Origin: Mycolicibacterium malmesburyense
GTDB lineage: Bacteria; Actinomycetota; Actinomycetes; Mycobacteriales; Mycobacteriaceae
Length of the DNA stretch: 64,000 bases
Reading direction: 5' to 3'
Assembly (NCBI RefSeq): GCF_001050015.1
Contig: NZ_CVTB01000077.1
Location: forward strand, 1-64,000
Part shown: piece after piece, positions 21,027 to 32,729 of the stretch
Layout: the number at the start of each line of letters is the position of its first letter
How positions within the stretch are numbered: the stretch's first letter is position 1
Notes under the pieces: generated by a model
Told to the model about the DNA's origin: nothing
What the model saw: only the letters and a program-made list of their open reading frames with translations
Database searches by the model: none
Program-made: the position numbers and the translations under genes

Positions 21027-23027
21027 ATGACGACGACGGCATCTGGCGTGCGCACCAGCGCGGTATGGCCGGTGCTCGTCGGGGTGGCGATGCTGGCGGG
21101 CTTGGTGGCCGCGGGCATCGGCGCCCTGTCCCTGGCCGACGCGCTGAGCGCGACCGGATTGCCGAATCCCGGCCCGGTCACGACCTACGGCCTGCCGTTA
21201 GTGCGGGCCGCGGGCGAGATCGCAGCGGTCATCGCCGTCGGATCGTTCTTGTTCGCCGCGTTCTTGACTCCGCCCCAGACCAACGGCGTGCTCGATGCCG
21301 GCGGCTATCGGGCGCTGCGCCTGGGCACCGGGGCGTCGGCGGTGTGGACGGTCTGCGCGGCGCTGATGGTCCCGCTGACCGTCTCCGACGTCTCGGGTCA
21401 GCCGCTTCACAAGACCCTCGACCCGGTGGCCGTCTGGTCGGCGGCCAGCCTCGTCGACATGGCGAGCGCGTGGCGGTGGACGGCGTTCATCGCCGCGGCC
21501 GTCACGGTCGCCAGCCTGCCCGTGCTGCGCTGGTCGTGGACGCCGATCCTGCTCGCGGGGTCCCTGATCACGCTGGTTCCGCTCGGCTTGGCCGGACATT
21601 CCTCGACCGGCGGCGCCCACGACGTGGCCACCAACAGCCTGCTGTTTCACCTCGGAGCCGCGGCGCTGTGGGCCGGCGGCCTGCTCGCCCTGCTCGTGCA
21701 CGCGATGCGCCGCGGCAAGCACGCCGACCTGGCCGCGCGCCGGTTCTCGGCGCTGGCGCTGTGGTGCTTCGTCGTGATGGCCGTCAGCGGCGTGATCAAC
21801 GCGCTTGTCCGGGTGACGCCGGCCGACCTGGTGTCCACCGAGTACGGCTGGCTGATCGTCGCGAAGATCTGCGCGCTGGCCTCACTCGCGGCGATCGGCT
21901 GGTGGCAACGCCGCTCGGCGGTGGCCGCGTTGCAGACCGACCCCGAGGCGCGCGGGCCGCTGGTGCGGCTGGCGCTGCTGGAGGCGGCGTTGTTCGGGGC
22001 GACGTTCGGCATCGCGGTCGGGCTCGGGCGCACCCCTCCGCCGCCGTTGGCCGAACAACCCAGCCCCGTCGAGGTGGCGATCGGATACGACCTGGCAGGC
22101 CCGCCCACCTTCGAACGGATCCTGCTCGATTGGCGCTTCGACCTGATCTTCGGCACCGCCGCGATCGTCTTCGCGGTGGTCTACCTGCTCGGCGTGCGCA
22201 GGCTGCGCCGCCGGGGTGACGCGTGGCCCGTCGGGCGGACGATCGGCTGGCTGTGTGGTTGCGCGGCGTTGCTGATCGCGACGTCGTCGGGGCTGGGCCG
22301 CTACATGCCCGCCATGTTCTCGATTCACATGATCGCCCACATGCTGCTGTCGATGCTGGTGCCCATCCTGCTGGTCCTCGGCGCGCCGATGACACTGGCT
22401 TTGCGCGCATTGCCCGCCGCCGGCCGCGGGGACCCGCCGGGTCCGAGGGAGTGGCTGTTGGCCGCCCTGCACTCGCGGGTGTCGAAGTTCTTGACCAACC
22501 CCATCGTGGCCACGGTGATCTTCGTCGCCGGGTTCTACGGCCTGTACTTCGGCGGCCTGTTCGACGCCGGCGTCGACAAGCACGGCGCCCACGTGCTGAT
22601 GAACGCGCACTTCCTGCTCAGCGGATACCTCTTCTACTGGGTGACGATCGGCATCGACCCGGCGCCGCGGCAGATCCCGCAGCTGGGCAAGGTCGGCATG
22701 GTGTTCGCGTCGCTGCCGCTACACGCGTTCTTCGGCGTGGTGCTGATGGGCACCAAGACCGTCATGGGCGAGTCGTTCTACCGCTCGCTGCAGTTGAGCT
22801 GGCACACCGATCTGCTCGCCGATCAGCGCACCGGCGGCGGAATCGCCTGGGCGGCCGGTGAGGTTCCGCTCGTGCTGGTGATGCTCGCGCTGCTGATCCA
22901 GTGGACGCGCAGCGACCAGCGCACGGCGAAGCGACTCGACCGCGCCGCCGACCGCGACGACGACGCGGACCTCGCCGCCTACAACGCGATGCTGGCCGAA
23001 CTCGCCCGCCGCGACGCCCGCAGCTGA
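21027..23027 (+). CDS. CopD/CtaG-family integral membrane protein (copper / cytochrome oxidase assembly)
   Basis: 666 aa with about 14-15 hydrophobic helices. The N-terminal half resembles the CopD copper-resistance domain (LLFHLGAAALWAGGLLALLVHA). The C-terminal half is a CtaG/Caa3-type domain with His-rich helices MFSIHMIAHMLLSMLVP, LMNAHFLLSGYLFYW and PLHAFFGVVLMG, suited to binding Cu or haem. Rv0102 of M. tuberculosis has the same fusion and size. Probably delivers copper to cytochrome oxidase or imports it. A -10 hexamer 6 nt upstream supports a leaderless ATG 21027. Confidence 0.87.
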   Translation: MTTTASGVRTSAVWPVLVGVAMLAGLVAAGIGALSLADALSATGLPNPGPVTTYGLPLVRAAGEIAAVIAVGSFLFAAFLTPPQTNGVLDAGGYRALRLGTGASAVWTVCAALMVPLTVSDVSGQPLHKTLDPVAVWSAASLVDMASAWRWTAFIAAAVTVASLPVLRWSWTPILLAGSLITLVPLGLAGHSSTGGAHDVATNSLLFHLGAAALWAGGLLALLVHAMRRGKHADLAARRFSALALWCFVVMAVSGVINALVRVTPADLVSTEYGWLIVAKICALASLAAIGWWQRRSAVAALQTDPEARGPLVRLALLEAALFGATFGIAVGLGRTPPPPLAEQPSPVEVAIGYDLAGPPTFERILLDWRFDLIFGTAAIVFAVVYLLGVRRLRRRGDAWPVGRTIGWLCGCAALLIATSSGLGRYMPAMFSIHMIAHMLLSMLVPILLVLGAPMTLALRALPAAGRGDPPGPREWLLAALHSRVSKFLTNPIVATVIFVAGFYGLYFGGLFDAGVDKHGAHVLMNAHFLLSGYLFYWVTIGIDPAPRQIPQLGKVGMVFASLPLHAFFGVVLMGTKTVMGESFYRSLQLSWHTDLLADQRTGGGIAWAAGEVPLVLVMLALLIQWTRSDQRTAKRLDRAADRDDDADLAAYNAMLAELARRDARS

Positions 23028-23040
23028 CGGCGTTCGCGCG

Positions 23041-23076
23041 TCGGGCGCCTGGCGTCGGGCGTCGGGCGTTCGGGCG
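23041..23076 (+). repeat. Four TCGGGCG heptamers in 36 bp
   Basis: TCGGGCG occurs at 23041, 23055, 23062 and 23070, just upstream of the inverted-repeat-flanked DUF559 gene. Confidence 0.7.
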
Positions 23077-23077
23077 C

Positions 23078-23134
23078 CGAGACCGACGATTTGGCTGCTT
23101 TCCGGCCGCCGAAACGACCATTGCGTCGGTTTCG
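23078..23134. repeat. Upstream inverted-repeat arms flanking the DUF559 gene
   Basis: The outer arm (23078-23097, CGAGACCGACGATTTGGCTG) is an imperfect inverted partner of 24074-24094. The inner arm at 23115-23134 is the exact reverse complement of 24038-24057 (CGAAACCGACGCAATGGTCG, 20 of 20). A further related half-copy, CTGAACCGATGGTCG, lies at 23147-23161. Confidence 0.8.
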
Positions 23135-23177
23135 CGGACATTGGAGCTGAACCGATGGTCGCGGGCGTCCAATCTGT

Positions 23178-24020
23178 GTGGAGATTCCCTTCATCGGCAG
23201 TGACGCCGTGGCCGCCGGGCACCTCACCCGAGCCCGCTTGCGCAGTCAGTATCGACCGCTGTACCGCGGCGTGTACGTACCGCGAGGCCACCAGGTTTCG
23301 CTGCGCGAGAGGATCGCCGGCGTATCCCTCGCCACGCCTTCGGCGGTGATCGCCGGGGTGGCCGCCTCCGCGATACACGGCGCGAGATGGGTCGGCGACG
23401 ACGTTCCCATCGAATTGGTCGCGGCGGTGCGGCGCCAGCGCGGTCTGATCGTCCGCGACGAGACCCTGGACGAGGACGAGATCACCGCGGTCGCGGGCAT
23501 CCGGGTGACCACTCCGGCTCGGACCGCGTTCGACCAGGGCCGGCACCAGCCGCGCGGCCGTGCTGTCGCCCGCCTGGACGCATTGATGAACGCTCGGCCG
23601 TTCGCTCCCGAGGATGTCGCGCTGCTGGCGAAACGGCATCGCGGTGTGCGTGGTCTGCGACGGCTACGGGCGGCGTTGCCGCTGGTCGACGGCGGCGCCG
23701 AGTCTCCGAGGGAGACATGGTTGCGGCTGCTCTTCATCGATGCCGGGCTACCACGGCCCACCACGCAGGTCGTCGTCTACGACGAGTGGGGCCGCTACGT
23801 CCGGCGCATCGACATGTGCTGGGAGGAGTTCAAGGTCGGCGCCGAATACGACGGAGAACAACACCTCACCAGCCGGCAACAGTATGTCCTCGACGTTCGG
23901 GTCAACCGTGTGCTGCAGCGGCTCGGCTGGCACGTCACCCACGTCATCAAGGAGGACCGCGGCGCCGACATCGTCGAGCAGGTGCGAAACGCCCTGCTGT
24001 CGCAGGGCTGGCGCCCGTAG
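23178..24020 (+). CDS. DUF559 / AbiEi-like protein with Vsr-type endonuclease fold
   Basis: 280 aa. The N-terminal part (LRSQYRPLYRGVYVPRG, then GVAASAIHGARW) resembles the winged-helix and linker regions of AbiEi-type antitoxins common in actinobacteria. The C-terminal part (ESPRETWLRLLFIDAGLPRP, then RRIDMCWEEFKVGAEYDGEQH and VLQRLGWHVTHV) is a DUF559/very-short-patch-repair-like nuclease fold. No toxin partner (AbiEii-like nucleotidyltransferase) is adjacent. Start GTG 23178 has no strong Shine-Dalgarno sequence. The gene is enclosed by nested inverted repeats, suggesting a solitary mobile cassette or autoregulation. Confidence 0.78.
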   Translation: MEIPFIGSDAVAAGHLTRARLRSQYRPLYRGVYVPRGHQVSLRERIAGVSLATPSAVIAGVAASAIHGARWVGDDVPIELVAAVRRQRGLIVRDETLDEDEITAVAGIRVTTPARTAFDQGRHQPRGRAVARLDALMNARPFAPEDVALLAKRHRGVRGLRRLRAALPLVDGGAESPRETWLRLLFIDAGLPRPTTQVVVYDEWGRYVRRIDMCWEEFKVGAEYDGEQHLTSRQQYVLDVRVNRVLQRLGWHVTHVIKEDRGADIVEQVRNALLSQGWRP

Positions 24021-24037
24021 GTTCCGCGCCGTTCGCT

Positions 24038-24094
24038 CGAAACCGACGCAATGGTCGATCGCGGGCCCGAGGACCAACCAGAGCGTCGGTCTGG
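24038..24094. repeat. Downstream inverted-repeat arms flanking the DUF559 gene
   Basis: CGAAACCGACGCAATGGTCG (24038-24057) is the perfect inverted partner of 23115-23134. The stretch 24074-24094, read on the minus strand as CCAGACCGACGCTCTGGTTGG, is the imperfect partner of 23078-23097. The inner pair encloses 903 bp holding only the DUF559 gene. Confidence 0.8.
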
Positions 24095-24269
24095 CGATGA
24101 CGAAGGCACCCGCAGTTCATCCCCAACGCCGGATTCGTCCACAGGTCCGTCCCGCGATGCGTGCTCGCCGCCTTCCGGTGTCGGCGCCGCGGCGCTCAAT
24201 GGCGGTGTCGCCGACGCGCCACGAGGCCGCCGGCACGGAAACGCAATGAATCAGTTGGAGGAGATCGTC

Positions 24270-24728
24270 ATGTTCGAGACACCGTTCACCATCGTCGGCA
24301 ACATCGTCACCGACCCCATCCACCGGCGGGTGGGCGACCAGGAGATGGTCCGGTTCCGCGTCGCGAGCAACTCGCGCCGCCGAACGGCCGAAGGAACATG
24401 GGAGCCTGGCAATTCGTTGTTCGTCACAGTGAACTGCTGGGGCCGGGTGGTCGCCGGGGCCAGCGCGGCGCTGGTCAAGGGCGACCCGGTCATCGTCGTC
24501 GGACACGTCTACACCAGCGAGTACGACGACCGCGACGGCAACCGCCGCTCATCGGTCGAAGTCCGCGCGACGTCCGTCGGCCCGGACCTGGCCCGCTGCT
24601 CCGCCCGGCTCGACCGGGCCAGGCAGCAGACCGAACAGCAGAGCACCGACCCAGACGTCCAATCAGAAGACAGCGGTGATGACGACGACGCGGAGCGGCC
24701 AGACGCGGCGCTGCCCCTGACCGCGTAG
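24270..24728 (+). CDS. Single-stranded DNA-binding protein paralogue (SsbB type)
   Basis: 152 aa, one OB-fold (FETPFTIVGNIVTDP...FRVASN...FVTVNCWG...GDPVIVVGHVYTSEYDDRDG) followed by an acidic, Gln-rich tail (DSGDDDDAERPDAALPLTA). It lacks the DDDIPF-like tip of the replicative SSB, so it matches the second mycobacterial paralogue (Rv2478c, SSBb). ATG 24270 is chosen over ATG 24246 because GGAGGAGA (24257-24264) lies just upstream. Its likely role is in recombination or stress-related DNA binding rather than bulk replication. Confidence 0.88.
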   Translation: MFETPFTIVGNIVTDPIHRRVGDQEMVRFRVASNSRRRTAEGTWEPGNSLFVTVNCWGRVVAGASAALVKGDPVIVVGHVYTSEYDDRDGNRRSSVEVRATSVGPDLARCSARLDRARQQTEQQSTDPDVQSEDSGDDDDAERPDAALPLTA

Positions 24729-24739
24729 CGGGGACACCA

Positions 24740-24782
24740 CCGCCGGCGCAGGAACGCCTAGCTCGCTGGGCTGCGCCGGCGG
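24740..24782. terminator. 12-bp perfect stem-loop between ssb paralogue and ettA
   Basis: CCGCCGGCGCAG (24740-24751) pairs with CTGCGCCGGCGG (24771-24782) across a 19-nt loop. There is no T-run, as in many mycobacterial terminators. It sits 11 bp after the ssb stop and just before the ettA -10. Confidence 0.5.
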
Positions 24783-24791
24783 GGCCACGCC

Positions 24792-24797
24792 TACGAT
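24792..24797 (+). promoter_or_regulatory. -10 element TACGAT for ettA
   Basis: TACGAT here would place the transcription start near 24804, giving a short leader with a GAAAGG ribosome-binding site before ATG 24852. Confidence 0.4.
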
Positions 24798-24851
24798 GGT
24801 CCGCGAGCATCACCTGAAGAGATACGCGAATTTCGAAAGGCTTACCACGGC

Positions 24852-26525
<1,674 letters not shown>

Positions 26526-26534
26526 TCCGGCGGG

Positions 26535-26568
26535 GTAGCCGCGAACCGCCCTCGCGGGCTACTAGGGT
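26535..26568 (+). other. Stem-loop followed by gdh -10 element
   Basis: GTAGCCGCG (from 26535) pairs with CGCGGGCTAC (26553-26562) with one bulge, a possible ettA terminator. TAGGGT (26563-26568) follows directly and fits a -10 for gdh. Confidence 0.4.
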
Positions 26569-26660
26569 CGTCTTCTGCGGACCGCGGCGCCGCTGCGCTC
26601 TTCGGGGCTGGTGGTGACATCCAATGACGGAGGTCCGCGCCTACAGTTCAGGAGCGTCGC

Positions 26661-29600
26661 ATGTCGGTGAATCCGGAAGACGTCGGGAGATCAACGGGCG
26701 CCGGGGTGGGCGTCACCGGGGCCCACCAATCTTCTGGACTCGACGACGAGACCGTCGCGCGGTTGGCGCGGGCGTATGTGGAGACCTACCGGGGTCCGCA
26801 CGCCGACGCTCCCACCGCCGACGCCACCGTCACGATGCCGGTGACGGCGACCGCGCAGCAGGTCGTGTCGCCGAACCTCATCGCCGCGCATCACCGGCTC
26901 GGCCGCTTCCGTCCCTACGGCGACACCCGCGTCGAGGTGTACCGCGCCGACGATCCGGCGGGCTTCGGCCCCGCGCTGCAAATCGTCACTGACCAGACCG
27001 CGATGGTGATGGACTCGGTCACGGTGTTGCTGCACCGCTTCGGGGTCGCCTACACCGCGATCATGAACCCGGTGATGCTGGTGCACCGTGCGCGGGCGGG
27101 CGAACTGCTCGACGTGGTGCCCGCCGCCGACCCCGGCGGGACGCGCGACGGCGTGTTCGAGGCCTGGATCCACGTCCAGCTCGCCGCGACCGTGGATCCC
27201 AAGGCCCTGGCCCAGGTGGCGCAGATGCTGCCGAGCGTGCTCGCCGACGCGCGCCTCGTCGCGCTCGATGCCAACGAACTCTCTTCGGCGCTGCGCGGTT
27301 TGGCGCAGAACCTGGCCACCGACACCGGCGGCCGATTCCGCGGGCGCGACCGCGAGGACGTCGCCGCGCTGTTGCGGTGGCTGGCCGACGGACATTTCGT
27401 GCTCCTGGGCTATCAGCGGTGTTCGATCCGCGACGGCCACTCATCGGTCGACCCGACGAGCCGGCTGGGAACGCTGCGGCTGCACCATGACGTGCTGCCG
27501 CCGCTGACGAACGGGCACGACCTGCTCGTGCTCGCCCAAGCCACCATGCCGAGCTACCTGCGTTACGGCGCCTATCCCTACATCGTCGTCGTGCGCGAAC
27601 AGGACGGGCCGACCGCCATCGAGCATCGCTTCGTCGGGCTGTTCACGGTGGCGGCGATGAACGCCAATGTGCTTGAGATCCCGCTGATCTCGCGTAGGGT
27701 CAACGAGGCGCTGGCGCTGTCGCGCAACGATCCCAGCCACCCGGGACAACTACTGCTCGACATCATCCAGACCATTCCGCGCTCGGAACTGTTCGCGCTG
27801 TCGGCGCGGGACGTGTTGGACATGGTCAAGGCCGTCGTCGACCTCGGGTCGCGTCGGCGCACGCTGATGTTCATGCGCGCCGATTCGCTCGCGCATTTCG
27901 TCTCGTGCCTGGTGTACCTCCCGCGCGACCGCTACACCACCGCGGTGCGGCTCGAAATGCAGGACATCCTCGTGCGCGAGCTCGGCGGGGAGAGCATCGA
28001 GTACACGGCGCGGGTCAGTGAATCCCCGTGGGCGGTGGTCCATTTCTCCGTACGCATGCCCGACGGCGTCAGCGCCCGCGACATCGACACCTCCGCGGCC
28101 AACGAGTCGCGCATCCAGGACCTGCTGACCGAGGCGGCCCGCACCTGGGGCGACCGGCTGATCGGCGCCGTGAAGACGGGTTCGATCGGACAGCGCACGG
28201 CGCAACACTACTCCGGGGCCTTTTCCGAGGCGTACAAGCAGGCTGTCACGCCGCTCGACGCGATCGGCGACATCGCGATCATCGAGGACCTGCAGGCCGG
28301 TTCGATCAAACCGGTGCTCACCGACCTCGAAGAGGGCACCGCGCAGCTCACCCTGTACCTGGGTGGACACTCCGCGTCGCTGAGCGATCTGTTGCCGATG
28401 CTGCAGTCGATGGGTGTGGTCGTGCTCGAAGAGCGGCCGTTCACCGTGGAGCGGCACGACGGGCTCGCCGTGTGGATCTACCAGTTCAAAATCTCGCCGC
28501 ACAAGTCGATTCCGCGCATCGAGTCCGAAGCCGAACGGGCCGACACCGCGACGCGGTTCGCCGACGCGTTGACCGCGATCTGGCACGGCCGCGCCGAGAC
28601 CGACCGGTTCAACGAGCTGGTGATGCGGGCCGGGCTGAACTGGCAGCAGGTCGGCGTTCTGCGCAGCTATGCGAAATACCTGCGGCAGGCGGGTTTTCCG
28701 TACAGCCAGTCGCACATCGAGGCCGTCATCAACGACCACGCCAAGACCGCGCGCTCGCTGGTCGAACTGTTCGAGGCGCTGTTCTACCCGTTCGAGACCG
28801 AGAGGGGCGATGGGCCGAAACGCCGCGACGCCCAGGCCGCCGCGGCGGCGGTGAGCGCCGACATCGACGCGCTGGTCAGCCTCGACACCGACCGGGTGCT
28901 GCGGGCATTCGCGTCGATGATCCAGGCGACGCTTCGCACCAACTACTTCGTCAGGCGGCAGGAGTCGGCGCGTCATCAGGATGTGTTGTCGTTCAAGCTC
29001 GACCCCGGCCTGATCGACGAATTGCCGCTTCCGCGACCGAGATTCGAAATCTTCGTGTACTCGCCGCGGGTCGAGGGCGTGCACCTGCGGTTCGGCTACG
29101 TGGCGCGCGGCGGGTTGCGCTGGTCGGACCGCCGCGAGGACTTCCGCACCGAGATCCTCGGGCTGGTCAAGGCGCAGGCCGTCAAGAATGCGGTGATCGT
29201 GCCCGTCGGCGCCAAGGGTGGATTCGTCGTCAAGCAGCCACCGACGCCCACCGGCGACGCGGCCGTGGACCGCGAAGCCCAACGCAGCGAGGGTGTGGCC
29301 TGTTATCAGCTGTTCATCGCCGGCCTGCTCGATGTGACCGACAACGTCGACAAGGCCACCGGAGCGGTGGTTCCACCGCCGGATGTGGTGCGCCGCGACG
29401 GGGACGACGCGTATCTCGTCGTCGCCGCCGACAAGGGCACCGCGACGTTCTCCGACATCGCCAACGAGGTCGCGAAGTCCTACGGTTTCTGGCTCGGCGA
29501 CGCGTTCGCCTCGGGCGGATCGGTGGGTTACGACCACAAGGCGATGGGGATCACCGCCAAGGGCGCGTGGGAGTCGGTCAAGCGACACTTCCGCGAGATG

Positions 29601-31553
29601 GGCGTCGACACCCAGTCCGAGGACTTCACCGTCGTCGGGATCGGCGACATGAGCGGCGACGTGTTCGGCAACGGGATGTTGCTGTCCAAGCACATTCGCC
29701 TGTTGGCCGCCTTCGACCACCGCCACATCTTCATCGATCCCGACCCCGACGCCGCGCGGTCGTGGGAGGAACGCAAGCGCCTGTTCGACCTGCCCCGCTC
29801 GAGTTGGGAGGACTACGACACCTCGCTGATCAGTGAGGGCGGCGGCGTCTACAGCAGGGAGCACAAGTCGATCCAGATCACCCCGCAGGCCCGCGCCGCG
29901 CTGGGCATGGACGACGACGTCGACGAGCTGACCCCGCCTGCCCTGATCAAGGCGATCCTCAAGGCGCCGGCCGACCTGTTGTTCAACGGCGGCATCGGCA
30001 CCTACATCAAGGCCGAGAGCGAATCCGACGTCGATGTCGGCGACCGTGCCAACGACCCGGTCCGCGTGAACGGAAGCCAGTTGCGCGTCAAGGTCGTCGG
30101 CGAGGGCGGCAACCTGGGTGTGACCGCGCTGGGCCGCATCGAATTCGACCTCGCGGGCGGCCGGATCAACACCGACGCGCTGGACAACTCGGCCGGTGTC
30201 GACTGTTCCGACCACGAGGTCAACATCAAGATCCTGATCGACTCGCTGGTGACCGCCGACAAGGTCAGGCCCGAAGACCGCACCGAACTGCTGTTGTCGA
30301 TGACCGACGAGGTCGGCCGGTTGGTGCTGCAGGACAACGAGGACCAGAACGACCTGATGGGCACCAGCCGCGCCAACGCGGCGAGCCTGCTTCCGGTGCA
30401 CGCGCGCATGATCCAGGCGCTCGTCGCCGACCGTGGCCTCAACCGCGAACTGGAGGCGCTGCCGTCGGAGAAGGAGATCCATCGCCGCACCGACGTCGGA
30501 ATCGGTTTGACGTCACCGGAACTGGCGACGCTGATGGCCCATGTGAAGCTGGCCCTCAAGTCCGACGTGCTGGCCAGCGACCTGCCCGACCAGGAAGCGT
30601 TCGCGTCCCGGCTGCCGCGGTATTTCCCCGAGAAGCTGCGTGAGCCGTTCGCCGCGGATATCCGGTCGCACCAACTGCGCCGGGAGATCGTCACCACCAT
30701 GCTGGTCAACGACCTCGTGGACACCAGCGGGATCACCTACGCGTACCGCATCAGCGAGGACGCCGGGGTGGGCCCGGTGGACGCCGTACGCAGTTACGCC
30801 GCGGCCAACGCAATCTTTCGAATCAACGACGTCTGGCGGCAGATCCGGACCGCGGGAAGCGACGGCGTACCAGTGAACGTGACCGACCGGATGACGCTCG
30901 ATCTTCGCCGGCTGGTCGACCGGGCAGGACGCTGGATGCTCAGCTACCGTCCGCAGCCGCTGGCCGTGGGCGCCGAGATCAACCGGTTCGCCGTCAAGGT
31001 GGCCGCGCTGACACCGCGGATGCCGGACTGGCTGCGCGGCGACGACGAGGCGATCGTGTCCAGGGAGACCGACGAATTCGCCTCGCGTGGCGTTCCGAGG
31101 GATCTCGCGTACACCGTCGCGACGGGGCTGTACCAGTTCAGCCTCCTCGACATCATCGACATCGGTGACATCGTCGACCGCGAACCCGACGAGGTCGCCG
31201 ACACCTACTTCGCGTTGATGAACTACCTCAACACCGACACCCTGCTCACCGCGGTGTCGCGGCTCGAACGCGACGACCGCTGGCATTCGTTGGCGCGCCT
31301 GGCTATTCGCGATGACATTTACGGATCGCTGCGGTCGCTGTGCCTGGACGTGCTGGCGGTCGGCGAGCCGGACGAGACAGGCGAGGAGAAGATCGCGGAG
31401 TGGGAGACGACGAACGGCTCGCGGGTGGACCGCGCCCGTCGCACGCTCGACGAGATACACGAGAGCGGTCAGCACGACCTGGCGACGCTGTCGGTGGCGG
31501 CGCGTCAGATCCGTAGCATGACACGAAACAGCGGAACGGGGACTTCTCGATGA
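26661..31553 (+). CDS. gdh: NAD-specific glutamate dehydrogenase, 180-kDa class
   Basis: 1630 aa, similar to the 1624 aa I recall for M. tuberculosis Gdh (Rv2476c). Long N-terminal regulatory part (ACT-like repeats, for example [24 protein letters not shown]), then a catalytic core with [17 protein letters not shown] and GAKGGFVVK (catalytic Lys, about residues 815-860) and [17 protein letters not shown] (about 994). It oxidises glutamate to 2-oxoglutarate and ammonium with NAD; in mycobacteria the enzyme is controlled by the FHA protein GarA. ATG 26661 follows AGGAG (26650-26654). It overlaps the next gene by 4 nt. Confidence 0.95.
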   Translation: MSVNPEDVGRSTGAGVGVTGAHQSSGLDDETVARLARAYVETYRGPHADAPTADATVTMPVTATAQQVVSPNLIAAHHRLGRFRPYGDTRVEVYRADDPAGFGPALQIVTDQTAMVMDSVTVLLHRFGVAYTAIMNPVMLVHRARAGELLDVVPAADPGGTRDGVFEAWIHVQLAATVDPKALAQVAQMLPSVLADARLVALDANELSSALRGLAQNLATDTGGRFRGRDREDVAALLRWLADGHFVLLGYQRCSIRDGHSSVDPTSRLGTLRLHHDVLPPLTNGHDLLVLAQATMPSYLRYGAYPYIVVVREQDGPTAIEHRFVGLFTVAAMNANVLEIPLISRRVNEALALSRNDPSHPGQLLLDIIQTIPRSELFALSARDVLDMVKAVVDLGSRRRTLMFMRADSLAHFVSCLVYLPRDRYTTAVRLEMQDILVRELGGESIEYTARVSESPWAVVHFSVRMPDGVSARDIDTSAANESRIQDLLTEAARTWGDRLIGAVKTGSIGQRTAQHYSGAFSEAYKQAVTPLDAIGDIAIIEDLQAGSIKPVLTDLEEGTAQLTLYLGGHSASLSDLLPMLQSMGVVVLEERPFTVERHDGLAVWIYQFKISPHKSIPRIESEAERADTATRFADALTAIWHGRAETDRFNELVMRAGLNWQQVGVLRSYAKYLRQAGFPYSQSHIEAVINDHAKTARSLVELFEALFYPFETERGDGPKRRDAQAAAAAVSADIDALVSLDTDRVLRAFASMIQATLRTNYFVRRQESARHQDVLSFKLDPGLIDELPLPRPRFEIFVYSPRVEGVHLRFGYVARGGLRWSDRREDFRTEILGLVKAQAVKNAVIVPVGAKGGFVVKQPPTPTGDAAVDREAQRSEGVACYQLFIAGLLDVTDNVDKATGAVVPPPDVVRRDGDDAYLVVAADKGTATFSDIANEVAKSYGFWLGDAFASGGSVGYDHKAMGITAKGAWESVKRHFREMGVDTQSEDFTVVGIGDMSGDVFGNGMLLSKHIRLLAAFDHRHIFIDPDPDAARSWEERKRLFDLPRSSWEDYDTSLISEGGGVYSREHKSIQITPQARAALGMDDDVDELTPPALIKAILKAPADLLFNGGIGTYIKAESESDVDVGDRANDPVRVNGSQLRVKVVGEGGNLGVTALGRIEFDLAGGRINTDALDNSAGVDCSDHEVNIKILIDSLVTADKVRPEDRTELLLSMTDEVGRLVLQDNEDQNDLMGTSRANAASLLPVHARMIQALVADRGLNRELEALPSEKEIHRRTDVGIGLTSPELATLMAHVKLALKSDVLASDLPDQEAFASRLPRYFPEKLREPFAADIRSHQLRREIVTTMLVNDLVDTSGITYAYRISEDAGVGPVDAVRSYAAANAIFRINDVWRQIRTAGSDGVPVNVTDRMTLDLRRLVDRAGRWMLSYRPQPLAVGAEINRFAVKVAALTPRMPDWLRGDDEAIVSRETDEFASRGVPRDLAYTVATGLYQFSLLDIIDIGDIVDREPDEVADTYFALMNYLNTDTLLTAVSRLERDDRWHSLARLAIRDDIYGSLRSLCLDVLAVGEPDETGEEKIAEWETTNGSRVDRARRTLDEIHESGQHDLATLSVAARQIRSMTRNSGTGTSR

Positions 31554-31993
31554 CAAGCGCTGACGGCGCGCAAGTCTCCGGCGGCGCAGGCTTTGTCGCG
31601 CCGGTCCATGTGCGGTGGTCGGATATCGACATGTACCAGCACATCAACCACGCCACCATGGTGACGATCCTCGAGGAGGCCCGGATCCCGTTCTTGCGCG
31701 AACCGTTCGGCCCCGAGATCGAGACCATCGGATTGCTCATCGCCGAGGTCAACATCTCGTACAAGGCCCAACTGCGGCTGATCGATTCGCCCTTGCAGGT
31801 GACCATGTGGTCCAAGCGCGTCCGCTCGGTCGATTTCACCGTCGGGTACGAGGTGCGGTCGGTCGGGGCGGCGCCGGACTCGAAGCCGGCGGTGATCGCC
31901 GACACCCAGTTGGCCGCCGTGCACATCAAAGAGCAGCGGCTGCATCGACTCTCACCGCAGCAGAAAGAGTATCTGCAGCGATGGACACGATGA
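31550..31993 (+). CDS. Acyl-CoA thioesterase, single hot-dog (Rv2475c-like)
   Basis: 147 aa, a 4HBT-type hot-dog domain with [25 protein letters not shown] (Asp-x-x-x-x-x-His-containing catalytic segment). Coupled to gdh by an ATGA overlap, and to the next gene likewise. Conserved next to gdh in M. tuberculosis (Rv2475c). Likely hydrolyses an acyl-CoA; the reason for its link to glutamate dehydrogenase is not known. Confidence 0.87.
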   Translation: MTSADGAQVSGGAGFVAPVHVRWSDIDMYQHINHATMVTILEEARIPFLREPFGPEIETIGLLIAEVNISYKAQLRLIDSPLQVTMWSKRVRSVDFTVGYEVRSVGAAPDSKPAVIADTQLAAVHIKEQRLHRLSPQQKEYLQRWTR

Positions 31994-32649
31994 CGGTGTC
32001 CGAGCGGGGTGTCTGGCTGTCCGACCCGCCGCACCGTGACGATCTCGCCGCGTTCGCCGACCGGGCGCTGCGCCTCGACGAGGCCGCGGTCATCAGGCTG
32101 CGGCAACGGGCCGACGGGTTGTTGGTCGCCTGGGTGGCAACGGGATTCGACGTCCTGGCCAGCCGGGTGGTCAGCGGCCGGGTCAATCCGCCGGATCTCT
32201 CGGCGGGCGCCGACGCGCTGGCCGCCGGGTTGCGGGCGATGGACCGCAGCGGCTTCGTCGAGCCCGGCTTCGCACTGGACTCCGCGTGGCGCGGCGCGCT
32301 CCCGCCGGACTCCGGCTTCGTCCACCTCGACGATGTGCCGGCCCGCGTCGTGCTCGACCTCGCCGAACGCGGTGGAGCCCTGGCCAAGCAGCACACCGGC
32401 GGGCACGGTCCTCCGGTGTCGCTGCTGGAACAGGAGGTCGTGGCGATCAGTTCCGGCGACGAGCGCGTCGGCATTCCGATGCGGTGTGTATTCGCCTTGA
32501 CGGCAATGGGTTTCCTACCGCAGGCGGGTTCGGCGGTGTCGGCCGACGAGATCGTGCGGGTGCGGGCGTCTCCGACCTGGCTGCGCATCGACGCCCGCTT
32601 CGGCTCGGTGTACCGCCGCCGCGGCGACCCGGCCGTCGTCCTGCTCTGA
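31990..32649 (+). CDS. Conserved mycobacterial protein, Rv2474c-like, unknown function
   Basis: 219 aa from ATG 31990, which overlaps the thioesterase stop (ATGA); an ATG at 31981 in the same frame adds three residues. Mixed alpha/beta, no signal peptide or membrane span, no motif I recognise. It is rich in Ala, Arg and Asp and conserved as the third gene of the gdh operon, which suggests a link to nitrogen or acyl-CoA metabolism, but no function can be given. Confidence 0.8.
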   Translation: MTVSERGVWLSDPPHRDDLAAFADRALRLDEAAVIRLRQRADGLLVAWVATGFDVLASRVVSGRVNPPDLSAGADALAAGLRAMDRSGFVEPGFALDSAWRGALPPDSGFVHLDDVPARVVLDLAERGGALAKQHTGGHGPPVSLLEQEVVAISSGDERVGIPMRCVFALTAMGFLPQAGSAVSADEIVRVRASPTWLRIDARFGSVYRRRGDPAVVLL

Positions 32650-32659
32650 CCCCCCTGCT

Positions 32660-32724
32660 GTGCGAGCGACCGTGTTTGCACAGTGACACGCCGCGATTCG
32701 TGTGCATTCCGCGGTCGCTCGCGG
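32660..32724. repeat. Palindromic intergenic repeat, copy 1
   Basis: GCGAGCGACCG (32662-32672) and its exact reverse complement CGGTCGCTCGC (32712-32722) bound a 61-bp element. Inside is a second pair, TGCACA (32677-32682)/TGTGCA (32701-32706). It lies between two convergent genes, so a two-way terminator role is plausible. It is very similar, inverted, to 36671-36734. Confidence 0.8.
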
Positions 32725-32729
32725 AGGAC

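Noticed and set aside
27750..30482. 910-codon minus-strand frame inside gdh
   Set aside because: Shadow frame of the glutamate dehydrogenase gene, rich in Val/Arg/Gly/Asp, no recognisable domain.
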